From positions 1 to 36,544 of the IMG/VR virus record IMGVR_UViG_3300047560_001611: 36,544 nt of DNA; one strand, 5' to 3'. This stretch comes from a virus. The notes beneath the pieces were generated by a model that did no database searches, was not told where the DNA came from, and saw only the letters and a list, made by a program, of their open reading frames with translations. Of the stretch, positions 1 to 7,021 are shown piece after piece (position 1 is the first letter of the stretch; each line of letters opens with the position of its first letter). Made by a program: the position numbers and the translations under genes.

Positions 1-127
1 ATCGAGCGCAACCCGCGCAACGTCTGGCGGAATTTCCCCGTTCAGCAGCTTTTGTTCGAGATCGAGAATCCCGTCCGCGTGGTGCATGGCTCGTGCTTGG
101 ATCGCGCGCGCATAGTCGTCGCTGAAG
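1..127. repeat. Left copy of 127-bp terminal direct repeat (assembly overlap)
   Basis: Bases 1-127 are identical to 36418-36544, the last 127 bases of the window. A length of exactly 127 is a common assembler k-mer size, and the small terminase reading frame continues through the join. The simplest reading is a circular or circularly permuted genome written once with a k-mer overlap. It is not evidence for a genuine terminal repeat on the virion DNA. Confidence 0.93.
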
Positions 128-321
128 CTCTTATCTTCCGATAACCAACGCCAAATCGTCTTATCGTCTGGCATATCTTCTTCACGGCAAACGTTAGCCA
201 CAGACCTGCCATTAGCCACACGACGGCAAAATTCTTCGAGCAACGCCTTACTTTTCATCGTCGGGCGACCGTTCTTCTTTGCCTCTTTCATTCGCTCATG
301 CCTTAACTTGTTGGTAACCAT
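1..321 (-). CDS. terS: Terminase small subunit, N-terminal part (gene continues across the circle junction)
   Basis: Reading from ATG at 321 downwards gives 107 codons to base 1, in frame with 36417-36238 after the 127-bp overlap is collapsed, for a 166-residue protein. It begins MVTNKLRHERMKEAKKNGRP and continues with a helix-turn-helix-like segment: VANVCREEDMPDDKTIWRWL, then FSDDYARAIQARA. This pattern, a short HTH followed by a D-x-Y-A-x-A-R helix, is typical of phage small terminases that recognise the packaging site and hand DNA to TerL. The ATG at 321 lacks a good ribosome site. The internal ATG at 291 (MKEAKKNGRP) has AAGG upstream and may be the real start. The gene is unusual in being about 4 kb and one promoter away from TerL. 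The family call is by motif only. Confidence 0.8.
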   Translation of the reverse strand, partial: MVTNKLRHERMKEAKKNGRPTMKSKALLEEFCRRVANGRSVANVCREEDMPDDKTIWRWLSEDKSFSDDYARAIQARAMHHADGILDLEQKLLNGEIPPDVARVALD

Positions 322-336
322 GTTCAACTTATACGA

Positions 337-365
337 TTGACCGCTTCTCGTCACCGTCCTAATAA
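337..365 (+). promoter_or_regulatory. Weak sigma70-like promoter candidate facing the 29-codon plus-strand gene
   Basis: TTGACC at 337-342 (5 of 6 matches to the -35 consensus) is followed by a 17-bp spacer and TAATAA at 360-365, a poor -10 element (3 of 6). It lies in the divergent gap between terS (minus, starts 321) and the small plus-strand ORF (starts 415). The leader after it contains the ACACGGAGA box at 400-408. Confidence 0.3.
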
Positions 366-414
366 GGCTCATCCTAATCGGAAATACTGAAACACAGAAA
401 CACGGAGAATCAAT

Positions 415-504
415 ATGTTACGCGCAATTCTTGAAGACGTTCTCGAACTGGTCTCACTAACCCTGTTTCTCGGACTGATCTTCGTGGTCTGCATTGCGGT
501 GTAA
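415..504 (+). CDS. 29-residue single-pass membrane peptide, the only plus-strand gene
   Basis: ATG at 415 preceded by GGAG with a 7-nt gap; stop TAA at 502-504. The peptide starts MLRAILEDVLELV and continues with a hydrophobic stretch (about residues 12-29, SLTLFLGLIFVVCIAV) that would span a membrane once, leaving a short acidic N-terminus. No family is recognised. Its leader carries the same 9-mer, ACACGGAGA, that precedes the first gene of the early and late minus-strand units, which argues that it is a real translated gene. It converges on the minus-strand gene ending at 524. Candidate roles (holin-like, superinfection or membrane effector) are speculative. Confidence 0.55.
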   Translation: MLRAILEDVLELVSLTLFLGLIFVVCIAV

Positions 505-523
505 TAATTTCCTCGCCCCGGTA

Positions 524-817
524 TCAGTCTACCATCGACTCTTTGAGTTCGAATTTCCTGTACTTCACGAATACCGGTCCACGCTTTTCGTTTTCCAGTA
601 TCGAGAGACCGGAGAACTGTCCCACTTTCCCTCTGAACGAGATAGTTCCGCTCGGACCGATCATTGTGACAGGATCGCTCTCACTTCCCCCGTTTTCCAG
701 AATTTTGCGGGCACCCGTCAGAAACGGCGTTCTGCTCCTAAAACTAAACCGTGTTGCTTTTTCTCCGACTTTGCCAAATTCAGCCGACACCGCGTCACGG
801 CAAACTACTTCCCACAT
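524..817 (-). CDS. Hypothetical 97-residue early protein
   Basis: ATG at 817 has GGAG about 9 nt upstream, 15 bases after the stop of the preceding gene, so it is the last gene of the early minus-strand unit before terS. The protein (MWEVVCRDAVSAEFGKVGEK...) is basic and soluble, without cysteine motifs, signal peptide or membrane segments. It contains a GTISFRGKVGQFSG segment that looks beta-rich. No family is recognised. A reading frame on the opposite strand over the same bases (543-836) lacks a ribosome site and is treated as a shadow. Confidence 0.7.
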   Translation of the reverse strand: MWEVVCRDAVSAEFGKVGEKATRFSFRSRTPFLTGARKILENGGSESDPVTMIGPSGTISFRGKVGQFSGLSILENEKRGPVFVKYRKFELKESMVD

Positions 818-832
818 GCTTTTACTCCTTCG

Positions 833-1402
833 TTAAAACGGTATCTCATCCCCACCACGCGGCAACCGACCCTTGCTGCCCGTCCGCGGCCTCTCATCCG
901 TAACGGTCGCGCCTCGGAACGCATCCTTGACCTTCCCCACGCTCTCGTAGCGATTCTGCCAACAGACCAGCAGTTCCTCGACGCACACGACCGTCTCTGG
1001 CTCGGCGGCACTCAAGGCTGGCGCGTCAACGTCTTCCCTGATGAGTGCCACCGTGAACGTCTTCCCGCCGCTCTTGGCCTGCCACAGCCCCTGACCGAGC
1101 GGTGTGTGTCCCGCGTCGACTGCTGCCTTCTCCAGTGCCTGCCATCCCCTGATCATGATCGCGGCACGCTTAGCCACCTCGTCAGTGTCCTGCGCCTTGA
1201 TCGCCTCATCGAGTTTCTGGCGCGCTCCCTCAAACTTCACGGCTAGCTCTGGCGAGGCGAGCGACTGAAGACGGCGGTACCCCCACTTGCCCTCAAACTC
1301 TCTCGCTACCCGGTCGAGCGGAACGAGCGCCGCGTCCACCTGCCTCTGCCGCATCTCCCAGATCATGAGGTCATTCGGTGTTCTGATTTCCGAGCGCGCC
1401 AT
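833..1402 (-). CDS. Hypothetical early protein ending in an SSB-like acidic tip (GGDEIPF)
   Basis: 189 residues starting MARSEIRTPNDLMIWEMRQR; the ATG at 1402 shares bases with the TGA of the upstream gene (TGATG). The N-terminal half is helical and charged (DAALVPLDRVAREFEGKWGYRRL), the middle has a compact GLWQAKSGGKTFTVALI segment, and the C-terminus is Gly/Arg rich and ends GGDEIPF. Bacterial SSB proteins end in D-D-D-I-P-F, the tip that docks replication and repair enzymes, so this tail may compete for or recruit the same host partners. That is inference from seven residues; the body of the protein is not recognised. Confidence 0.75.
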   Translation of the reverse strand: MARSEIRTPNDLMIWEMRQRQVDAALVPLDRVAREFEGKWGYRRLQSLASPELAVKFEGARQKLDEAIKAQDTDEVAKRAAIMIRGWQALEKAAVDAGHTPLGQGLWQAKSGGKTFTVALIREDVDAPALSAAEPETVVCVEELLVCWQNRYESVGKVKDAFRGATVTDERPRTGSKGRLPRGGDEIPF

Positions 1403-1704
1403 CAGTTCATCCTCACAGCTTCATCGAACTCGCCGCACCAGTCCGAGGCACCAGTGATGGGCCACGAGCAACTGATGAAGGGTTCCTTCGAGGAACCAGT
1501 CGCTGAGACCTGTGGCGGCAACCGGTGACACTCTCCCTCCTGCTCGTTTTCCTCATTCTCATTGAACCCCACCCAAAAGAGACACCGCTCGCAGCACCCT
1601 TTCTTGACCCTGTCCGCGTCACCCTGCTCCTGCATCACGACCTGGTACAACTGGATCACGGGGCGCTCACCAGAGTCCCCGTCATTCTCATCGCCATCAC
1701 CCAT
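1402..1704 (-). CDS. Small Cys-rich, probably zinc-binding protein
   Basis: 100 residues from ATG at 1704, with GGGAG upstream. After an acidic N-terminus (MGDGDENDGD) come CCERCLFW (residues 37-44), GECHRLPP (57-64), a cysteine at 79 followed by WPIT, and DWCGEF (88-93). The order C-x2-C, then C-H-R-x-P-P, then W-P-x-T and W-C-G-E-F resembles small phage and prophage zinc-ribbon-like proteins of unknown function. The cysteines can form one four-ligand metal site. It is first in a three-gene tail of the early operon after the primase-helicase, overlapping the next gene by one base pair. Function is unknown. Confidence 0.72.
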   Translation of the reverse strand: MGDGDENDGDSGERPVIQLYQVVMQEQGDADRVKKGCCERCLFWVGFNENEENEQEGECHRLPPQVSATGSSKEPFISCSWPITGASDWCGEFDEAVRMN

Positions 1705-1771
1705 CGCTCATCTCCCTTCAGCTAAAACTCACAACTCAGTCTAACCCTAAAACTCACCCCGACAGAAACGG

Positions 1772-1939
1772 GCGACAGCGAAGCGACATTGTTGGGTACC
1801 CCCTAAAGGGGGTAACCACAAACGACATGTCGCCTCACGTCCTGTCCAGAAGCGACAAATTATTCCGTGTCGCCCCATGTCGCCGTGTCGCTTGTAGCTG
1901 TAACTCGTTGATCTATATCGTTTTTCCATAAAATGTCGC
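1772..1939. repeat. Cluster of eight TGTCGC/GCGACA hexamers around the end of the primase-helicase gene
   Basis: GCGACA occurs at 1772-1777, 1783-1788 and 1852-1857; TGTCGC at 1828-1833, 1868-1873, 1878-1883, 1886-1891 and 1934-1939. CGACATGTCG at 1823-1832 is a perfect palindrome. Four copies lie in the non-coding gap 1705-1859, the others in the last codons of the primase-helicase gene. The same gap holds a 7-bp stem (TACCCCC/GGGGGTA, loop TAAA) at 1797-1814 without a T-run. Clustered short repeats beside a replication gene suggest iterons or a protein-binding site, but chance enrichment has not been excluded. Confidence 0.4.
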
Positions 1940-4073
1940 CCATGACGCCTATGATTTTTGCGATGCTGAGGTCTTTGACGGCTCTTTGGTACGTTCTGTC
2001 GCTGAATTTGTCGTCAGCAGCACACAAATGTCGGAATGAGGACAGTAGATCTGCGCGTCTGACACACAGTTTTTCTGCCGGTATTCCGGGTACTCCATAC
2101 CGTTTTCCGAAGTCCGCGATGGCTTTGTCGAGCGCCTCAAGCACGAAAATCTCGGCCTGTGTGAGGTTCTTTTTCTGTCGCTTTTTAACTTCGATTTTCT
2201 CACAGGGTCTAAGCCCTAGTGAGACGATATTCGGGTCCAGTTTGTCTGTCCTGATGCGCTGCATAATGAAGTGAAACTCGACCCCGTCCTCTGATTCCTT
2301 CTGCTTTGTCGTGGTCAGTTTCCCGGTCAGGTGGTCCTTGTCCTCTTCATCTGATGTGCGGGTGCATTCGAGTTCCGCGTCCACGGCACCGAGCAATGCT
2401 GACGAGCCACGCATGCCCTTTGACTCGTCCTTACCGGCATGGTGGACCACCAGCACCGAGCAACTGAGCTGCGCTATTAGTTCGCCGATTACTGATATGA
2501 ATTGGCTCATGTCTGCCGAGCTGTTCTCGTCCCCGACGAAGTTCCGAGCTAGCGTATCTATGACTATAAGGGATGGCGCGATACCGAGTTCCCTGATCTC
2601 CTTGATGAGCTCCTGCATGTCTTCCAGCGTCGAGCTGAGGTTCAGGCTTCTCTTAATGAAATAGAGAGGCACAGACGGCTCAATCTCGTGAGCTATACGT
2701 GATGCGTCAGAGCGCTTCTTAAGCCCTGCTTGGCCTTCCCCTGCGATGTATAGGCACGTCCCTTGAGTAGTCGGCTTATCGAATGCGGGTTTACCCGCTG
2801 CGATCATCTGGCTGAGGTATATTGCCACGAATGACTTGAAGCTGCCCGGTCTTCCGTAGATCGCTGCGAATGCCTTTGCTGGTATTAGGTCTTCTATCAG
2901 CCATTGCACTGGCTCGTCGGTGAGCTGGTCCATGCGCAGGATTTCGATGCGCTTTTTGTTTTGCGGTGCAGCATTATCTTGTTGCGGTGCAACGATGCTC
3001 GCACTGTGATCCCGCATCTCCGAGAGCTGTTCCGTGATGCTCTTTTCTCTTGGTTGCAGCGACCGGAGTGCGGCAGAGTTATCCCCAGAAAAATTTACTA
3101 GTGCGTAGATCGCGAACGGGTCCATCACTTTCTCTGACAGCGGATCATGCGCGCCGTGATGGGAATAGGTGATCCAGTCGCCACGAGATCCACGGAACAG
3201 TAATACTCCCGCTGTGCCTGTGCTGCTCGTGGGAGACACGTATCGGTATGCGTCATGCCGCTTGTCGTAATGGCTAAACTTGTACCCCATCGATGCCAGT
3301 TGCGCGCGCATCCATTCGAGACCGTGCTGCTGATTGAAATCTGTGATCGTGTTGCTCGACTGGTTATGCGGAAGAGCGATCTTCAACAGGTCTATCTGTG
3401 CGTCCAAACTGGTCTGTTCGCGCTGCCACTTTAAGGCTGTCTCGATCTCGAAGATCTTCCCGTCGAGGTAATCGCGGTGCACGAAACGCTCGCGCTCTTC
3501 CTCTTTGCTGACGCGTGGGAGGAACCACGGCTGTGACCAACGATAGTTCTCTGTTACGCAGTTCATCCAGATCTTACGCTTATGGAGTTCTGCGATCAGG
3601 TAATCAACAGCAGCGGTCAGATCCTCTTGCGACTGCATCTGGCACGGGATGACTACACGGAATTTCCAGAAGCTGACAACGCCATCAGAGCCACGGTTGC
3701 TGTGTGACGTGTGCATGATGTGAGCGATGCCCATGTCTTTGAGCGCTTCGTGCACGTCATAGAAATAGGGGGCACCGGGTGTGATCTCGCCTGTCTCTGG
3801 ATCGATGGACGAGTCGCCGTCGAGGATAATCAGTTCCGCTGATCTGAGGTTCTCGTCGGCGCGCTTGCAGATCGTGAGATCACCGCCCCGTATCATGTAT
3901 GAGCCATCCTTTGGCCCGACACGAACGCGCTTCAACCGGTCACTGAGATCCTTCAACGTGTAATCTTTAGATGTGAGGCTTGTGTCCTTAAAACCGTTAT
4001 TGGCAAAGGCTAACGACATCTTGTGCATAGCAGAGTTGTGTATCACTGCATCTTGTTGTAGGCTTTCACTCAC
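1860..4073 (-). CDS. Bifunctional primase-helicase (AEP-like primase plus RepA/DnaB-type RecA-fold ATPase)
   Basis: 737 residues from a GTG start at 4073, with GGAG six bases upstream. The N-terminal half has archaeo-eukaryotic-primase-like features: ILDGD (residues 83-87) as the metal-binding D-x-D, HTSHSN (121-126), FRVVIP (138-143) and QPWFLPR (181-187). The C-terminal half is a hexameric-helicase ATPase: Walker A GRPGSFKS (407-414), GEGQAG (445-450), Walker B SLIVID (501-506), the sensor-like VVHHAGKD (542-549) and RGSSAL (555-560). Together they indicate a replicative enzyme that opens and primes DNA, as in RepA-like AAA_25 helicases of phages. The N-terminal primase assignment rests on motifs only. 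The last codons fall in a cluster of TGTCGC repeats, and a 17-bp hairpin precedes the gene. Confidence 0.85.
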   Translation of the reverse strand: MSESLQQDAVIHNSAMHKMSLAFANNGFKDTSLTSKDYTLKDLSDRLKRVRVGPKDGSYMIRGGDLTICKRADENLRSAELIILDGDSSIDPETGEITPGAPYFYDVHEALKDMGIAHIMHTSHSNRGSDGVVSFWKFRVVIPCQMQSQEDLTAAVDYLIAELHKRKIWMNCVTENYRWSQPWFLPRVSKEEERERFVHRDYLDGKIFEIETALKWQREQTSLDAQIDLLKIALPHNQSSNTITDFNQQHGLEWMRAQLASMGYKFSHYDKRHDAYRYVSPTSSTGTAGVLLFRGSRGDWITYSHHGAHDPLSEKVMDPFAIYALVNFSGDNSAALRSLQPREKSITEQLSEMRDHSASIVAPQQDNAAPQNKKRIEILRMDQLTDEPVQWLIEDLIPAKAFAAIYGRPGSFKSFVAIYLSQMIAAGKPAFDKPTTQGTCLYIAGEGQAGLKKRSDASRIAHEIEPSVPLYFIKRSLNLSSTLEDMQELIKEIRELGIAPSLIVIDTLARNFVGDENSSADMSQFISVIGELIAQLSCSVLVVHHAGKDESKGMRGSSALLGAVDAELECTRTSDEEDKDHLTGKLTTTKQKESEDGVEFHFIMQRIRTDKLDPNIVSLGLRPCEKIEVKKRQKKNLTQAEIFVLEALDKAIADFGKRYGVPGIPAEKLCVRRADLLSSFRHLCAADDKFSDRTYQRAVKDLSIAKIIGVMGDILWKNDIDQRVTATSDTATWGDTE

Positions 4074-4105
4074 AGCAATCTCCGTTGTTGGAATCCTCCC
4101 GACTA

Positions 4106-4150
4106 AAACCCCCGTACTGATATCGGGTATCAGTGCGGGGGTTTCTTTTA
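4106..4150 (-). terminator. Strong 17-bp hairpin between the ssDNA-binding gene and the primase-helicase gene
   Basis: Bases 4106-4122 pair with 4128-4144 (arms beginning AAACCCCCG and ending CGGGGGTTT, one G-T wobble, 5-nt loop). On the minus strand the stem is followed by TTTTAG, a short T-run; on the plus strand by TTTCTTTTACTT. It lies just after the stop of the upstream gene (4152) and before the GTG start at 4073. It could be a partial intrinsic terminator or attenuator that lowers primase-helicase expression relative to the upstream genes, or a bidirectional terminator. The stem is certain; its direction is not. Confidence 0.65.
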
Positions 4151-4151
4151 C

Positions 4152-4694
4152 TTAGAACTCGTCATCCGAGTCATGCGCTGATGCAGGTGCTGATGCAGGA
4201 GCTTCCTCTTCAGCCGAGAACCATTTCTCTTTCGGCGCAAGCGTAAAGTCGATCTGCACAGATGTGCCCTGACCGACCTTGATTGTCTTGACCGCATCAA
4301 CCTTTAGAGTTGCGAGTTTACCGGCTGGGATCGCTCCTGCCTTCTTCGCAACATCTGCAACGAATTGGGTCCACGCTCTCGAATTGCCACGAGCACTACG
4401 GAAAGGCGCGTCCCCGAATGACGAATCCTTTGAGTAGATCGTGACATCCACGCCCGGCTTATGATCTGGCGATGGTGGGTTGCCCCATGCACCGTTGACC
4501 TCTTGCCAGTCCACACCAGCTGCGCCAACCATGAGCCATCCCTGTGTAGCGTTAGCGATGTCTAACCCGAATACTTTCCCTTTCATGTCGACCGGTGTCT
4601 TTTCCCCATCTGCCGATGACACAAATAGAATGCCTGTACGTGCATCGAGACGCGCCCAAGGTTTGCCTGATGCATGCTGCGGAAAGTTCAACAT
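4152..4694 (-). CDS. Probable single-stranded DNA-binding protein (acidic C-terminal tail)
   Basis: 180 residues from ATG at 4694, with an AAGGAG ribosome site five bases upstream. The body is predicted beta-rich (GILFVSSADG, GWLMVGAAGVDW, VDVTIYSKD, LATLKVDAVKTIKVGQGTS, VQIDFTLAP). The C-terminus becomes Ala/Pro/Glu rich and ends HDSDDEF: acidic residues capped by phenylalanine, as in bacterial SSB and T7 gp2.5. It sits between a RuvC-like resolvase and the primase-helicase, the usual place for a phage SSB. The fold family is not recognised from sequence alone, so the role is inferred from the tail and the context. Confidence 0.62.
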   Translation of the reverse strand: MLNFPQHASGKPWARLDARTGILFVSSADGEKTPVDMKGKVFGLDIANATQGWLMVGAAGVDWQEVNGAWGNPPSPDHKPGVDVTIYSKDSSFGDAPFRSARGNSRAWTQFVADVAKKAGAIPAGKLATLKVDAVKTIKVGQGTSVQIDFTLAPKEKWFSAEEEAPASAPASAHDSDDEF

Positions 4695-4762
4695 TGTTAC
4701 TCCTTCAGAGTTACTGATTGGTCAGACCGTGACCATGTCGGATGAGAGTAATCCCTCTCTCA

Positions 4763-5236
4763 TTAGGGTTCCTGTGTTACACCAAACCACGCGATGAGCG
4801 CAGCGTCACTTCTTCCGTTGTCCTTCACTCTTGAGAAGTGTTGGGCAAATGTAGGAAAAAGTTCCTGTGCTCGTTGCCGTGATCCGTCTTTCCCTGCTCG
4901 CATACCTGATGCCTTCTGCCACTTCTGCGGCGTGACATACGAGATGGGTAAACGTAGTGCTGCAACTATTCCTTCGACTGTGCCGACGCTTCTGCCAAAC
5001 TGGAACATCGAACTAACACCCTGTCCCGGCATTGCACCGACTCTCTCAACCCATACGTGATCCGGTTTCTCGTCTTCGAGATAGCGAGCCAGTATCTGCG
5101 CTGAGATTTCGTTCTTCTTCTTTCCGTTGCGCTCGACCGCGTGCACCGGCATATCAATCACTGACAGATATCCTTTTTCGATATCGAGTATCGCGATTGC
5201 GCCGCTTGCCCCAGGATCGATGCCGCAGATCTTCAT
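4763..5236 (-). CDS. RuvC-like Holliday junction resolvase
   Basis: 157 residues, close to the usual RuvC length. The N-terminus MKICGIDPGASGAIAILD carries the first catalytic aspartate (D7) in the characteristic G-I-D-P-G strand. HVWVERVG supplies E64, and KDNGRSDAALIAWFG near the C-terminus supplies D139 and D144. These acidic residues form the two-metal site that cuts four-way junctions during recombination and before packaging. The ATG overlaps the stop of the GNAT gene by four bases. A hairpin with ATGAGAG/CTCTCAT arms (4742-4748 and 4757-4763) lies at its 3' end but lacks a T-run. Confidence 0.88.
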   Translation of the reverse strand: MKICGIDPGASGAIAILDIEKGYLSVIDMPVHAVERNGKKKNEISAQILARYLEDEKPDHVWVERVGAMPGQGVSSMFQFGRSVGTVEGIVAALRLPISYVTPQKWQKASGMRAGKDGSRQRAQELFPTFAQHFSRVKDNGRSDAALIAWFGVTQEP

Positions 5237-5841
5237 TTCTTTTCCTTCAAAGATTCTGCGATCACGAGTTCACGGTATTCTTTAAGCGCATCTCCACGTT
5301 GGAATGACGAGATCTTTAAGTTTCCTCGTTTTCTCCAAATTGAAGCATCCTTTTGTTTCGTTGATGGTTCTACCCCAATGATAAATAGTTCTGGCTGTAG
5401 TGATAGTTTCCAATGGTTAATGTCGCGCATTCTTCTCACGCCACCCTGACTGATGGACTCACAAATGAAACCCATCGCCTTCCAAAAACCATTAGCTGCG
5501 ATATCACTGCCGCACCTTAATGATATAGAACTGCTGTTGGCGGCCTTGCAAAGAGATACAAGATGATTAACCAATTTTGCTCCGTACAACTGACCTCTTA
5601 AGTCGTACTGAATACATGCTTGGTGAACCCTGCAAATTTCTCCAAAAGCACCATGATAAAGATAACCACATGGTTCATTATTAAACTCTGCGAGAACAAC
5701 TCTTTGCTTTGTGATCTCTCTTTCAAATACCACTTTTGGGTAAAATGCTAACTCCTCAGCATTTTTCTTTTGCAAAAAATCTATATAGGACAAGTCCTTC
5801 TCGACGGCTGGTCTTACTGTAAAATCATCTGAAGTGCTCAT
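5233..5841 (-). CDS. GNAT-family N-acetyltransferase with an extra C-terminal region
   Basis: 202 residues. Residues 1-135 follow the GNAT fold: FTVRPAVEKDLSYIDFLQKK at the start, RVVLAEFNNEPCGYLYHG (strands 3-4), the acetyl-CoA-binding turn YDLRGQLYGAKLVNHL, and NGFWKAMGFICES near the end of the domain. About 60 further residues (ELFIIGVEPSTKQKD...SLKEKK) are lysine rich and unassigned. It is coupled by ATGA overlaps to the XRE regulator upstream and the RuvC gene downstream, and it looks more AT-rich than its neighbours, suggesting separate acquisition. Phage GNAT proteins can modify host proteins or neutralise toxins; the substrate here is unknown. Confidence 0.72.
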   Translation of the reverse strand: MSTSDDFTVRPAVEKDLSYIDFLQKKNAEELAFYPKVVFEREITKQRVVLAEFNNEPCGYLYHGAFGEICRVHQACIQYDLRGQLYGAKLVNHLVSLCKAANSSSISLRCGSDIAANGFWKAMGFICESISQGGVRRMRDINHWKLSLQPELFIIGVEPSTKQKDASIWRKRGNLKISSFQRGDALKEYRELVIAESLKEKK

Positions 5842-6044
5842 TCTGTCACCGGAACTGGTATCGCGACAATGGTATAACCAAGCACCTTTGCTATTCGCAT
5901 CAGCGTGTCAAAGTTCGCCGATCTGGTCTTTCGCGATATCTGCCACCAATGACTTGGAGTAAGACCGGCGCGCGATGACAGCTCCCTCGTGCTCATGCCA
6001 GCAGTGATGCGGACACTCTCTAACTCGTCTATGATGTCATCCAT
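5838..6044 (-). CDS. Small XRE-family helix-turn-helix regulator
   Basis: 68 residues. The segment ITAGMSTRELSSRAGLTPSHWWQISRKTR is a lambda-repressor-like HTH with the recognition helix around SHWWQISR; NFDTLMRIAKVLGYTIVAIP is the usual third to fifth helix. It is the only recognised transcription regulator in the genome and sits mid-operon, overlapping the nuclease gene by 8 bp and the GNAT gene by 4 bp. Possible targets are the repeated operator-like motif at 36151-36201 or the early leader near 7.95-8.0 kb; neither link is shown by the sequence. It lacks a dimerisation or cleavage domain typical of a CI-type repressor. Confidence 0.85.
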   Translation of the reverse strand: MDDIIDELESVRITAGMSTRELSSRAGLTPSHWWQISRKTRSANFDTLMRIAKVLGYTIVAIPVPVTE

Positions 6045-6855
6045 TTACTTCACCTGCCACCCATGACGGAACAGAGAGCGTGACAATGTCGGGCGAGTAA
6101 CCCTTCCACGCTGTCGCGCTCTTCGTTGCTTTATAGGCTTCCGCTGCAAGAGCCATCTTATGCCGACCAGCTTCGAGCGCCACGAAGTCGAGTTCGTAGA
6201 TGCCAATGGCGAACGGCGCTTCTGTCTCTACTGCGATGAAGATGAAGTTGCGCTGCTCGGTGCCAGTGACATGGGCGAACCCGTCGAGATAATGGGCGGC
6301 TTGCACGTAGTACTTCAGCCCTGCCATCGTCTTAGCGAAACCATCAGGAGACGCGTCTTGCGTTGTCTTCAGGTCCACTATGAGATCGCCCTGTATCGCG
6401 TCCATGCGAGCCTTGCATGGGACACCGTGTTGATCCCACCGGAACGATTGCTCGACGCTCGCGCCTTTCAAGAGATCGTTATAGAGATGATGTGATCTCA
6501 CTGCGTCTGCTGTTCTCTGCGCACGCTGGAAGTCATCCATATCAACGATCACTTTACCCGCGTTCGTCACTGCAAAGAGTTCAGCTTGCTGTTTGCCCGC
6601 TGTGGTACGCTTATCGACTTTCGGCATCGCTGCGAAGTCAGTGTCAACTGTGTCTGGCTCTAACACCATTGCGTGGACGAGTGTGCCGAATTTCATTGCT
6701 GGTGTTGGTTCACGCTGCACTTCTTTCGCTGCGAGATAGTGTGCCGGTGATCTCAGCAACTGCTTTGCGCCTGAAGCTGATAGTGCATCCCATGAGTGAT
6801 ACTCTGATGCTGGTACGTTATCGAGTCGCATGTACTTCGATGTCCTCTGCGTCAT
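6037..6855 (-). CDS. RecE-like PD-(D/E)XK exonuclease
   Basis: 272 residues. Motifs of the exodeoxyribonuclease VIII/YqaJ-like fold are in order: an early helix-rich part (SASGAKQLLRSPAHYLAAK), KFGTLVHAMVLEP (H61), a glutamate around 136, KARMDAIQGDLIVDLKTTQD (D152, D161, K163), and YYVQAAHYLDG (182-192). Such enzymes resect double-stranded ends for annealing-based recombination with a phage SSB or annealase, fitting its position with RuvC and the SSB-like protein. Two starts are possible: ATG 6855 (used here) or ATG 6831 (MRLDNVPASE), which would shorten the overlap with the upstream gene from 38 to 14 bp. Confidence 0.87.
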   Translation of the reverse strand: MTQRTSKYMRLDNVPASEYHSWDALSASGAKQLLRSPAHYLAAKEVQREPTPAMKFGTLVHAMVLEPDTVDTDFAAMPKVDKRTTAGKQQAELFAVTNAGKVIVDMDDFQRAQRTADAVRSHHLYNDLLKGASVEQSFRWDQHGVPCKARMDAIQGDLIVDLKTTQDASPDGFAKTMAGLKYYVQAAHYLDGFAHVTGTEQRNFIFIAVETEAPFAIGIYELDFVALEAGRHKMALAAEAYKATKSATAWKGYSPDIVTLSVPSWVAGEVNG

Positions 6856-7021
6856 CCGCTACTGCTGAGAGTGCTGATGTGAGTGTCCAGTGATGTGTGA
6901 GATGACCGTCAACTGTCAGCGCACGGTACTTCTTATCGCTTGCAAGATGCACCCAACCAGCAACAGAATGATCTTTTAAGATCACGTATTCGTTTGGTCC
7001 GTCAGGTCTTACTTCCACCAT
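6818..7021 (-). CDS. Hypothetical 67-residue early protein
   Basis: Starts MVEVRPDGPNEYVILKDHSV at ATG 7021, with GGGGAGAG upstream, and overlaps its neighbours on both sides (20 bp and up to 38 bp). The sequence is a short alternating beta pattern (EYVILKDHSVAGWVHLASDKKYRALTVDG) followed by an acidic helix. No known family was recognised. Dense overlap and a good ribosome site support it as a real gene of the early operon. Confidence 0.65.
   Translation of the reverse strand: MVEVRPDGPNEYVILKDHSVAGWVHLASDKKYRALTVDGHLTHHWTLTSALSAVADDAEDIEVHATR

Noticed and set aside
494-1246. Long plus-strand frame of 250 codons
   Set aside because: It is opposite three coupled minus-strand genes with ribosome sites and known motifs; codons and product look random (Arg/Pro/Leu-rich).
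1747-1929. Minus-strand frame of 60 codons after the primase-helicase
   Set aside because: It starts within the primase-helicase gene without a ribosome site, and the product is a frame shadow of TGTCGC repeats.
3074-3090. DnaA-box-like TTATCCCCA in the primase-helicase gene
   Set aside because: One mismatch, inside a coding region and not accompanied by other boxes.
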